Source: Cucumis sativus (Eukaryota > Streptophyta > Magnoliopsida > Cucurbitales > Cucurbitaceae). Taken from it: a stretch of 64,000 nucleotides of DNA. The first letter of the stretch is position 1. Each line of letters begins with the position of its first letter. The position numbers and the translations under genes are program-made. This document shows positions 9,720-19,676 of this stretch, in pieces. Below the pieces are notes generated by a model, which was given only the letters and a program-made list of their open reading frames with translations, searched no databases and was not told where the DNA came from. The stretch spans positions 23,392,272-23,456,271 of the forward strand of contig NC_026659.2 in assembly GCF_000004075.3 (NCBI RefSeq). Reading direction: 5' to 3'.

Positions 9720-11106
9720 TTATGTTTCAAGACAAATTTCACAAACAAACCCAGCAGTAGAGCTACTTACATTATCACGGTGTCGCTTGCAATATGGCCT
9801 ATTACAATGGTTGCATTTGGGAAGTTGAAACCAGCAACTTGAACACAAGATATCTGAACATATAGCCTCTTCTATTTCATCATCATCCACGCATCCGCCG
9901 CATTCTTCACACCTTGGAATGCAACAAATGCAACCCCGGCAATCTGCCAGCAAATTCTCTCCTTGCTTTATCTTGCATCTCTCCCTTGAGCAATCATAGA
10001 CATTCCTTATGTCATAGCATTTTGGGCAGATTTGTACATCAATCACTGGCAGGAAATCGCTACTCAACAACCTCGGCCGGTCCACGTGCTCATGATACAG
10101 ATGGTGTACCTGTCGCCACTCCTGCTGCTTGTTCAGTGATCGGTTTTCAAGAAGATGGGATCTGAGGACTTCAAGGTGTTGGTTCTCTATGTTGTAAATG
10201 CCACCAATCATTAAATTCTTCAAATTGTGAGAATCTTGGGACAAAGTCTTCACTGCTCTAACCACTCCCTCAGGAGTCAAACTAGTGCATCCGGGTACAT
10301 AAAGCTGAATCAAGAAGGAAAATGCTCAACATGTTTTGTTTCCGAGAGTAAAATGGTTGTTCTTTGAATTTGATGGGATAATTTTTCAAATAACTAACTT
10401 TCTTGTGAGTGTATACGCATTTCGACTGAACTTATAGGACATACCGTCTTACATTACGACCCATGACTCCCATTAACTATTAGACTAACATGATCGAATA
10501 CATTCTTTAAGTCCTTTATTAAATTCCGATCATTGCAGTATAAATCTCATAAAAGTAGAAACAACCCAAATTGACATTCTCAACAGATAATTAAAACAGT
10601 TCGAATAAATATTAAAAGTACAAATGAAGAAATTATTGATAAGATTAACCAACCAACAACTCAGCAGAAGCTGTGAATACCTTGGTGAGAAGAGGATTGT
10701 TCTCAACAACTTCGTGAAGTCCAGAATCTGAAATCTTGAAACAGTTGATCAAAGCCAAAGTTCTAAGGCGGCCACTCGCCTTCCGGGCAATTCTCCCCAG
10801 AGTGTAATCGGACAACCGGGAGCTCAATCGCCCATCGACGACGATGTGAAGCCACGGCAACACATCATGTTCCACTGCGTCTCTCAGCGATACACAGACT
10901 GCGCTCAGGGAAAGAAGCTCAAAGAGAGGAAGATAAGTCATAACATGAAACAACGCCTCATGCGGTGGCCCTGCTTCAGCCACAGACGCCGGATTTGGCG
11001 GTTCCTGATTCTCAGACATGGAAGTAAGTTCTTCATCTTTCTTCTCTGCCGCCGATGTGCGGGAAAAACCCAATTCCTTAGCTACGGATGATTCTGGTCC
11101 GGCCAT
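9720..11106 (-). CDS. SKIP14: F-box protein, SKIP14-like, with cysteine-rich C-terminus
   Basis: Probably the substrate-recognition subunit of an SCF ubiquitin ligase. Exon 1 is 10681-11106 (142 aa) and exon 2 is 9720-10304, totalling 336 aa. The intron is GT-AG, phase 0. An F-box-like segment lies at about residues 49-90 (HEALFHVMTYLPLFELLSLS), then leucine-rich repeat-like sequence (LRTLALINCFKISDSGLHEV and LYVPGCTSLTPEGV). The last hundred residues (about 235-334) hold 19 cysteines in pairs such as CPKC, CCIPRCEECGGC, CSSC, CNHC and CEIC, plus CKRH: a likely zinc-binding region. The start at 11106 gives the longest frame; a second Met at residue 30 is possible. A GTAAGT inside the last exon (about 9769) could permit alternative splicing at the 3' end. 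The name rests on recalled similarity to Arabidopsis SKIP14. Confidence 0.8.
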
Positions 11107-11595
11107 GGCGGTAAATGAAATTGAGAACTGAGAATTTTGAGAGAATCAAATATCAATGGTGGATCTTTTATCTAAGAAAATTATCAATAATGGATTTTTG
11201 TGAGAATTATTTAGCTTAGTTTGCACGTATTTCTTCTTAAGATTTGAAAATAAAAATTTGATTTAAATACTTACTACCACCCCTCACTTTTTCTTACTCT
11301 CTTCCTAAAATCTCATTTTGTTTTTCTGTATTGTATTGAAAATTAATTTTATTGATTGAGGCTGGATAGTTTAGCTAGCTCTTGTCAAATATTAATCTAA
11401 TGTACCTTAAAAAATTAGATAACATGAATATAATCCAACTAGTTATATATTTATTGATTTTAATTGGTTAATAAGTCAAACTTTGGAGTATTCAAGTTAA
11501 AAAATAAAATTAATAAATATTTGTATGTATATCATTAATTTAATCTAATAAGAAGTTTTATAACCTTACTATGTTTTCAAACATTACAAACCTTT
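11107..11595. other. Upstream region of the F-box gene
   Basis: AT-rich sequence between the F-box start codon and the left end of the PIF/Harbinger transposon. It should contain the F-box promoter and 5' UTR; no clear TATA box or other motif could be assigned. Confidence 0.4.
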
Positions 11596-11704
11596 GGGAC
11601 TGTTTGGGCCCCGGTTTATTACTGTGGGTTTGGATTATAATAACCCAAACCCACATTTGGGGCCCGTATAATGGAAACCCTAGGTTTAGGAATCTTACTG
11701 TTTG

Positions 11705-12079
11705 GTATGTTTCTAATCTCCTTCCATATTGTCCATCCATATTATTTAAACTATACGTCTATGAACCCTAATTTCTATTATATTGTTTAAATTTTCCCCA
11801 TCCCTGTTTCAACATACATCCGTGTTTGCCATGTTTCTAATCTCCTTCCATATTGCCCATCCATATTGTTTAAATTATGCTTCTGTGAACCCTAATTTCG
11901 GTTATATTGTTTAAATTTTCCCATCCCTGTTTCAATATACGTCCTTGTTTGTCATGTTTCTAATCTCCTTCCATTTTGCCCATTCATATTGTTTAAATTA
12001 TACTTCTGTGAACCCTAATTTCCTGTTATATTGTTTAAATTTTCCTCATCCCTGTTAACTCATATGTCCCTGTTTGTCA
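11705..12079. repeat. Three tandem copies of a ~125-bp unit in the transposon's left arm
   Basis: Units starting near 11705, 11830 and 11955 share TTTCTAATCTCCTTCCAT, CATATTGTTTAAA, GAACCCTAATTTC and CATCCCTGTT blocks, with about 10% differences between units. A partial fourth begins at 12080 and decays. The array lies within the PIF/Harbinger element. Confidence 0.8.
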
Positions 12080-14254
12080 TGTTTCTAATTTGTTTTGTTG
12101 GTTTCACTTTGTTGTTGCTACTGTGTCTAATCTGAACACATTTTGTACCATTTTTTTAATATTATCCCTCATAAATATGTTGACATATTTATTTATTTGA
12201 CACTTTGACTATGTTCACACTTCCCACTTACTTGCAATCAATATGACTTTTGAATTTGCTTTGCTGAGAAGTCTTTTCTCTTTACTTGCAAGCAATTGTT
12301 CTGTTTCTTTCTCTTTATTTCTAAGCAAATCTCATCCATCCATCCATTAATATGCACTGTCTGTGTTCATTTTATTTTTTGGTTATCTATTTGTCTACTC
12401 ATAGCTTATTTTTATCTTAGTTGTAGGTTTTGACCATTTTCTTCCCTTTTCTGTACACTTCTGTAATTTGCAGAGATTTTTTTTTTTTTTTTTGTATGAG
12501 TGAATAAAGGCATACTTTATTCACCCTCTAACCCTCTATATATACCACTTCTTTTGTTGTATTTTATTGTGTTGTTTTCCTTGCTTTCTCCTATGTGCTT
12601 TCTTTATTTGGTATGTAACTTAACTTTGTTTTCTTCATTTGAACTTCTATTTCGCCTTCTTTTTTCTTTTGTCATATCTATGTTAAGTAGATTATGTTAT
12701 GTTTAAAGCATATTTGTGGGCTATTACTTTCTTCTTTTTGTGAAGAGTATACCTTCTTATACACAAACTTAGGCACGGCCATAACATACTTTTCATGATT
12801 TTCTTGATCTCTTCTCATGTCCACTGTCCATATTCAGTTCAAGTAATGTTGATGTTTTGTGACTCTTTCATATATGTTTTATGTGTCGATGTTTTATGCT
12901 TATTTGGTTGCATTTGTATAGCTATATATGTTTTGCTGCGCATCCTATTGTTGCTTCTTTTTGTATTCTTGTTTGTAATAATTGATCAAGTTCGTTACAC
13001 CGAACGAATTCAATTTCTCTGAAGCACAACGTTTCTTTAAATAACACGGCCTAAATTGCTCATTCATTTTAATCAATCTTCTTTTTTCAATTTCACCTTG
13101 GCATTCCTCCAAACAATACGGTACGTAGTCGATACACCTCATCCTTATACTATTTGTACTTGTACTTTTCTTATGTCGGTACACTAATTTCATTTCTTTA
13201 TTTGCAGGATATCCAACTTCCTACTTCGTTCGTCAGAGGTACGAGGCATTGGCGCTGTATATTGTACTACTTTATTTTCAAATATTGTCAGTTAATACTT
13301 TTGCATTCTTCCATATTGTACTTCAGAATTTAGTGACCATATTCGGTAATAAAGAATTCTCTTTTTTTTTTCATGATTCCAAATGTAACTGTATTTTTTT
13401 ACTTAACAGTTTCTTTCGGTTTAAAAAAAATGTCTTCATTTTTAAAAAATTTCGTACACAAAGTGTATACCCACACAACCATATCAGTAGTATGAAACTG
13501 GAAATCACAATGAATTTATTCAAAGTAAAAAAGTTTTTTTTGCAATAACTATTTAAAATTTTTTGCATAAAATAAAGCTATTTTTGGTTGAAAAAGCCTA
13601 TTTTGAACATCAAATGACATTTTCTAGCATTTTATTACTTTTATTTTTTCGTACCAAGGTAAAACATGTAATTTTACCATCAATTTCATTTTCAGTAAAC
13701 GTGTATAGTTTATTATAAAATAAATAAAATGACATCAACATTTGTAAAAAAATACATTTCCAACTGAAAAGAAAAGTTTCACAGGCATTTGTAAGCAATT
13801 GTAAACAATACATTTGCAACCGAAAATTTTCACGGGCATTTGTAAGCAATTAAAAGGCTTTTTTGAAAATGTGGAAGAAACAAATTTTTTTAAAAAAAGA
13901 TAAACAGAAAATATGGCTGAAACAAATTTTAAAATAAAAGGAAAAATAATAACACTTTCGATATTAGCCAACTGTTATGATAGACCACATCGTACTTCTT
14001 TTTCAAAAAATAGCCAACTGTTTTCTTTCGATATTAGCCACGCTTTTTAAACTGAACAACATGAATTTCGAGCAGTTTGTTTTGGTTTACGGTTCGAACA
14101 TACTCATACTAGTAACATATTGTTGATGCATAAGTTCATTTTACATAATTATATGTTAGAAGTACATAAATATTTATATTAATGTATGCATTTAAGGTAT
14201 ACTAGCATTACAGTGCTAAAAATAGATCGTGACGTTCGTAGGCGCTACCCTGAA
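12080..14254. other. Non-coding 5' region of the PIF/Harbinger element
   Basis: T-rich sequence between the left tandem array and the transposase start. Short open frames here are low-complexity hydrophobic translations with no recognisable protein. A small direct repeat (GGCATTTGTAAGCAATT at about 13784 and 13836) is visible. Probably transposon leader. Confidence 0.5.
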
Positions 14255-15432
14255 ATGGATAACCAAAACATTCGCACTATACTAGCTGTCTTCACATCCA
14301 CCCATAATCAGTTAGTACTGTTATTGGATGCACTAATGAATGACAATAAGCGGGTGACCCATACACCGTACGAATTTAGGCATCAAATTAGACAACTGTC
14401 ATACTTCCGTATGATACACTCCTCCGACCTCGTTTATCATGAAAGTACCAGAATGGACAGACAAACTTTTTCCATTCTATGTCACTTATTGAGGACGATT
14501 GCTGGTCTGACGTCGACCGAAATCGTCGATGGTCGCCATGTTTCTGCATATATTGGCACACGATGTCAAGAATAGAGTCATCCAGCGGGATTTCGTGCAA
14601 TCAGGAGAGACTGTTTCCCGTCACTTTAACCTTGTATTGTTGGCGGTGTTGCGATTGCACGATGAGTTGTTGAAGAAACCCCAGCCAGTGACTAACACAT
14701 GCACTGATTCACGATGGAGTTGCTTCGAGGTCCGCATATTACTATATCCTGTTACTTATCAATCACCACGTCAGTGACTAACTGGGTGGTATTTCATTCT
14801 GCAGAACTGCCTTGGGGCATTGGATGACACGTATATCAAGGTGAACATGTCGCAAACCGATAGGCATAGGTATAGAACACGTAAGGGAGAAGTTGCCACA
14901 AACGTCCTCGGTGTGTGTGATACGAAAGGCGACTTCGTCTTCGTATTGGCTGGTTGGGAAGGATCCGCAGCAGATTCGCGTATTCTTCGAGATGCTATTG
15001 CACGACCAAATGGACTGCATGTTCCTCACGGTAATCAAATGTTTTATGCCTCGAACATATACTTCCTACAACGTCAAGCAAATTAATTCTATCTGACGCA
15101 TTCGTAACAGGTTATTACTATTTATGTGACGTCGGATATCCCAATGCAAAGGGATTTCTAGCTCCCTATAGAGGACAAAGATACCACTTGCAAGAGTGGC
15201 GAGGAGCGGGAAATGCCCCTGCCACCGCGAAAGAGTACTTGTCAACATGAAACATTCTGCTGCTAGGAATGTTATTGAACGAGCGTTCGGGTTGTTGAAG
15301 GGTCGATGGGCAATTCTTCGCGGCAAGTCGTACTATCCCGTGCAAATTCAATGTCGAACAATTCTAGTGTGTTGCCTACTACATAATCTCATCAACTGCG
15401 AGATGACGAATGTTGATTTTGTTGACGAATGA
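14255..15432 (+). pseudogene. PIF/Harbinger transposase (DDE superfamily), frameshifted
   Basis: The start at 14255 (MDNQNIRTIL) leads through the conserved MDRQTFSILCHLLRTIAGL. The frame shifts near 14530 (continuing MVAMFLHILAHDVKNRV), a GT-AG intron of 75 bp lies at 14730-14804, then the DDE core: LGALDDTYIKV (first Asp region) and GWEGSAADSRILRDAI (second Asp). A second intron (80 bp, 15031-15110) precedes YYYLCDVGYPNAKGFLAPYR. Another frameshift near 15240 is followed by MKHSAARNVIERAFGLLKGRW (catalytic Glu region), ending at the TGA at 15430-15432. Both introns join matching protein segments, supporting a once functional gene. Two frameshifts disable it. Family assignment is strong from the motif order and the neighbouring Myb-like ORF. 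Confidence 0.85.
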
Positions 15433-15726
15433 GACTCCACCTACACCACGATTGGAGGTGATGACATTCAGTTCGTTGAGAACTCAAACGAATGGACGCA
15501 GTGAAGGGATGATTTGGCCGCAGGGATGTTCAATGAATGGCAGTTGCGTAACGAATAGGCTAATTAATTCGATTTCGTATTCCTGTACTTGTATTTAGTT
15601 AGTATTGGGTGTGTCTTCCTGTACGCTTCAATGTATGCATGCAGTATGAAAAACGAATTTGAGAATTTTGCCTTCTTGTATATTTTAATAATTATTCCTT
15701 CGTGTTTATTGAAGATACTTAAACAA

Positions 15727-15987
15727 ATGCATGGTTGTATGACAAGTTCATCACGTGCTCCTAAGCATGTATGGACGGAGGAGGAGGAGGCAACCCTCGT
15801 CGAGTGTATGGTCGAGTTGGTGTCTATTGGTGGATGGAAGTCAGACAATGGCACATTCAGACCTGGGTATCTGCCACAACTTCTGCGAATGATGGCCGCA
15901 AAGTTGCCGGGATGCAATGTACATGCGACCATAGTGATCGACTGCCGCATAAAGACGTTGAAGCGCTCATACCAAGCAATTGCATAA
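15727..15987 (+). pseudogene. Myb/SANT-like DNA-binding protein (second ORF of the PIF element), truncated
   Basis: An 86-aa frame from MHGCMTSSSRAP, carrying KHVWTEEEEATLVECMVEL and GWKSDNGTFRPGYL, the signature of the Myb/SANT-like domain found in plant PIF/Harbinger second ORFs and in derived host proteins. In relatives this partner helps the transposase enter the nucleus and bind DNA. A TAA at 15985-15987 interrupts it, while family-like sequence (MCGPLCSGFGWN) continues in the same frame to 16032. No C-terminal region is visible before the right subterminal array. Confidence 0.75.
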
Positions 15988-16095
15988 ATGTGTGGCCCGT
16001 TATGCAGTGGGTTTGGTTGGAATGGATTTTAAATATGAATTTGCTAAAAAAAATTAATTAAATAATAAATATATCACATCACTACCAATACAATA

Positions 16096-16387
16096 CTTCC
16101 CCCAAACACATTTTATCATAACCGTATCATAACCCTACCCACATAACACTAACCCAAACACATCTTATCATAAAACTATCATAACACTACCTAAATAACT
16201 CTTCCCCCAAACACATCTTATCATAAAACTATCCTAACACTACCTAAATAACTCTTCCCCCAAACACATCTTATGATAACACTATCTAACACTACTCACA
16301 TAACTCTTCCCCCAAACAACTTTTATAACACTAGTTTTATCATAACCCTATCCATTCCATAACTCAACCCTTCCCCCAAACGGCTCC
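16096..16387. repeat. Subterminal ~53-bp tandem array at the right end of the PIF element
   Basis: Five to six units, each beginning (T)CTTCCCCCAAACAC or close to it and containing CTTATCATAA and AACACTAC blocks, start near 16096, 16150, 16201, 16254, 16305 and 16370. The last unit contains the terminal inverted repeat itself. Such arrays commonly hold transposase-binding sites. Confidence 0.75.
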
Positions 16388-17543
16388 TTTAAGTTGGCGA
16401 AAAGAAGTTTGAAGAATCATAAACCAAAGCCTTTGAAAAGACCATCAACCACAAATTGAAGAAAATAAGACCGTAAGAAATTAAAACCCAATTGCCGAAC
16501 TTATTACAGAAGTCTAAATGGATATAATAAAAATTACAATACTTTAAATTGTTATAAATATCTGTTGTAGGCTGAGGCACTTCACTTGGTGAGCACATTT
16601 GACAAATTTTGTGAATAAGTATCTATTCACCATAATTCAAACTACGCATACATTTTTTCACGTCATATTTACTTCAACATGCAACAGCTTTCTTTGCTTG
16701 TTATAACATAATAAAGATGTTTAAGCAAAAATGTTTATTTTCTTCTTATTGTATAAACACAATTATGTTTCAAATTGTAGGAAATGCCTTTTAGAATTGC
16801 AAAAAATTGAAATAAGACCAATAACCAATTCTTCTAATAGTTAGATGTAAGTTTGAAAACTCAATTCTTGTATGGTTTGGTGAACGTGGATTGAAGGTGT
16901 TAGAATCTTAATGCATGTTTGGGAGTAATTTTAAAACGGTTTAAAACATTCTTTTAGTTTAAAATCACTTTAAAACACATCATTAACCCTTCAAAGATTA
17001 ATGAATTCAGTCTTTATACACTTATAAATGCAATTTACATAAGTTGAAACAATTTTAAAGTGATTTTAAAAATGACAAACATCATTTTAACCATTTTGAA
17101 ATTTCTCTCAAATGTGCTAGTAGACTTTAATATAAATACAAATTAGTTTAGGTAAATTCTGAGTTATTTATTTTGAATTAAATTATTTGATAGATTGTTT
17201 TAAAATTTGCTAAAGTAACATAATATTCCTCACTAGAAGTTAGGGGGTTTGATCCCCTATCCTACAAAAAAAATAAATCGATATATTGTCATACAACTTT
17301 TTATTTACTCCCTTGAACCAAAATAAAGCATGAATATAAGATAACATCACAAATCCTTGGTGTTGGACAGCACACAACAAAAATTTCACAATTCACTAGT
17401 AAAATCAATGCACAAGCACAACTCACATCACTTTAACACGGTAAAGTCAATGATACAACAAAAAAGAATAGTATGGCTGAACCTGGTTGTTCTTGCTCAT
17501 GACTTAAAATTTGATACCCGTTCGACGAATATAATAGAGAAAC
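16388..17543. other. Intergenic region between the PIF element and the dynein light chain gene
   Basis: AT-rich. It holds one probable MITE (16913-17117) and unassigned sequence. A frame at 17357-17593 on the plus strand is unsupported and overlaps the 3' end of the dynein gene. It should include the 3' UTR of that gene. Confidence 0.5.
16913..17117. repeat. Probable MITE with inverted ends
   Basis: The left end GCATGTTTGGGAGTAATTTT resembles the inverse of the right end (AATTTCTCTCAAATGTGC). Both arms contain TTTAAAATCACTTTAAAA or AAAGTGATTTTAAAA blocks. About 205 bp, non-coding. Fragments with the same TTAAAATCACTT wording occur near 8440 and 33945. No clear target duplication, so the superfamily is unassigned. 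Confidence 0.55.
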
Positions 17544-19676
17544 TCAATCTTTCAAGGATGCTCCACGAGATAAAGGCTCCACTGCCGTTTTGAAGAGAAG
17601 GATATAAACTTTATCTATCGAAAAATACAAGAACCCACCAAGGGAATGTGTTACATAGGATCCAAAGCTAGTTCCCACAATGCAATGCCAAGCCGGACCA
17701 TAGGAGGAATCAAATTCCTGAAAAACCATTACAAAATCATTACCATCAAACTCTTCCATTCAATTAACTTCATTTAATTAGAGAATGTTTACAATTGAGA
17801 TACCTGCCAATACTATGACAATAATGTTGTTAAGGGTATATTAGCAATGAGTTGGAGTAACTGTTAGGATAAATAAATTAATAGGGTGAGGATGGGTGAA
17901 GTTAGCATTGATTCAGTTGGTTTAGGGCTTGGCTCATTTTACGAAAAGAGGTCAAAGTTTTTCAAATTACTTGGTTTAACTCGTAAGTACTTCACCTTTT
18001 ACATTACAATACATTGTGATTCTGTTTTGGCTCCTATTATACTACGAGCAACCACTTGATTCTACAATATATAAAGTTGTTCTTAGAGCTCCTTTTTTTA
18101 ACTATGATAAGGTTGAGTTGTTACACTTCTCATGCAAGACAACAATAAACCTTTCATATATGCTTTAAAAAGAGTGGATTTTGTAACAGAGCAAAAAAGG
18201 TCTCAACTTTAATGAGTGGATTTTGTCCCAAGCACAAGAATATGCAGCTTGATGGTTTCAGACTTAATTATTTTGTTGTCAAGAACACTATAATGATTAT
18301 GTTTTAAAATGGTATGTTTTCCACAAGAATGGTGTGAGAGCATTGAATATTTCACACCCAAAAAAATCAATTATAACCTTTGAAAAGAAACTTTTTTAGG
18401 TATGCTATCACAACCTATTTATCACCAAAAAAAAAAAAAAATCATCGCTCGTTTCAATCTTCTGAAATTTTAAATAATAGTTACTATATACACAACAATA
18501 TTGACTTTTACAATCAATCCACCACAATTTTCAAACCAAAAAACTATTTTGAACAGCTCTTTTTTCTTAACTAGAAAGAGAGGCTAGAGAAGGAGGACCA
18601 GCCAATATAGATAAAGCTTATACTTTGAAGGACTACAAAGAAACACATGGGACATAGACATAACTACATATGAAGTATAAAACGGCAAATTCAGGGAAAA
18701 TTTCAGCTAAGAATAAAGTAGCCTCCTCTAAAATCTAGAGTTTTATAACATCAAGGATTTGACAATGACACAGATATCCTTATTCCGACAAGTTTTCTAG
18801 AAAACCAGAGGAATAACAAGGAGACTGGCAAGTGTCAGTAGCGATGGCCATAAGCTATGATCATTAATGGTGGGCAGCAAATTCCCACTGGAATTGTCGT
18901 GTCCACAACTTTTTTAATGCCATCCCCCTCTACCGAACTACAAGTTTAGGGAGGACCCTAGAGCAATAAAGAACATTTAATTTGCTACCTACGATTATAA
19001 TTGAAAAGCTAATCCTAAAGTTTGGAAGTGCTCAAATCAGGAAAAACATGAACAGTTTACAGAGCTAGTTAATTAATTCAGAGACCCTTTCAACTGCAGA
19101 GTACTTTCATGATACAGAAACCGACTTTTGTAAGAACCCAAAACAGAAACAATTGCAACGAGTTCTCTACATAAATTTATAGATATCCCAGAAATTCCAA
19201 ACTAGAAATCCCCCCCAAAAAAAGTTCGGTTCAGACCAAAGGAGGCATTTCATCAAACACATTCCAGACAATACTCAAAGCAGTCAAATAACTATACCAA
19301 GAAAAACCACTTTCAATAACTCGAAATCCAAAACGAAAACTGGGTAAGGAAGCTGTAGTTCATAGAAAATCGCGACCACAAAGATGCATTTCAGAACCAA
19401 AAGTTAGTTAGTTCAAGGTTAGATGTTTTTATTCCATTTTCTAACCTTTTTAAGGGCAAGAGCAAGACGTTTGCTATCGAGCTTCCCAGGCATCGAATCG
19501 AGCAGTTCACGAGCGCAACTAAAAGCGCGATTCTGCAGAGGAAAGGCCATATCGGAGGCTCTAACGCGAACATTGAGACGATCGCGCTGCTCTTGCTGTT
19601 CCCCTGCCTTCTTCTTCAAAATAAGCCCATTCAGAAACTTACTCCGTCGCTCAAGCTCCATTTCCGCTCCATCCAT
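17544..19676 (-). CDS. Dynein light chain, LC8 type
   Basis: A small dimeric hub protein of the LC8/DYNLL family that binds short linear motifs in partners. Exon 1 is 19446-19676 (77 aa) and exon 2 is 17544-17717 (57 aa plus stop), for 134 aa. The 1.7-kb intron is GT-AG, phase 0. A charged N-terminal extension of about 38 residues precedes the LC8 fold: [20 protein letters not shown], then [12 protein letters not shown], then after the intron [20 protein letters not shown] and [17 protein letters not shown]. The WHCIVG and FGSYVTH motifs that form the ligand groove are intact. A start Met at 19676 gives the whole extension; a second Met lies six residues in. Flowering plants lack dynein heavy chains, so a motor role is not expected. 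Strong family call; no gene symbol assigned. Confidence 0.88.

Larger units (their letters stand above)
11596..16387 (+). mobile_element. PIF/Harbinger DNA transposon, full length but mutated
   Basis: The left end GGGACTGTTTGGG and the inverse of the right end CCCAAACGGCTCC form imperfect terminal inverted repeats (11 of 13 bases match). Both are flanked by TTT (11593-11595 and 16388-16390), a 3-bp duplication of the length typical of PIF/Harbinger (usually TTA or TAA). Inside are a DDE transposase (14255-15432) and a second ORF with a Myb/SANT-like domain (15727-15987), the two-gene layout of plant PIF elements, both on the plus strand. Subterminal tandem arrays lie near each end. Its 4.8-kb size fits autonomous relatives. 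Frameshifts and a stop show this copy is not active by itself. Confidence 0.8.

Noticed and set aside
15564..15950. Minus-strand frame of 128 codons
   Set aside because: Antisense of the Myb/SANT-like ORF of the transposon.
17357..17593. Plus-strand frame of 78 codons
   Set aside because: Overlaps the 3' end of the dynein light chain gene on the opposite strand and has no recognisable motif.
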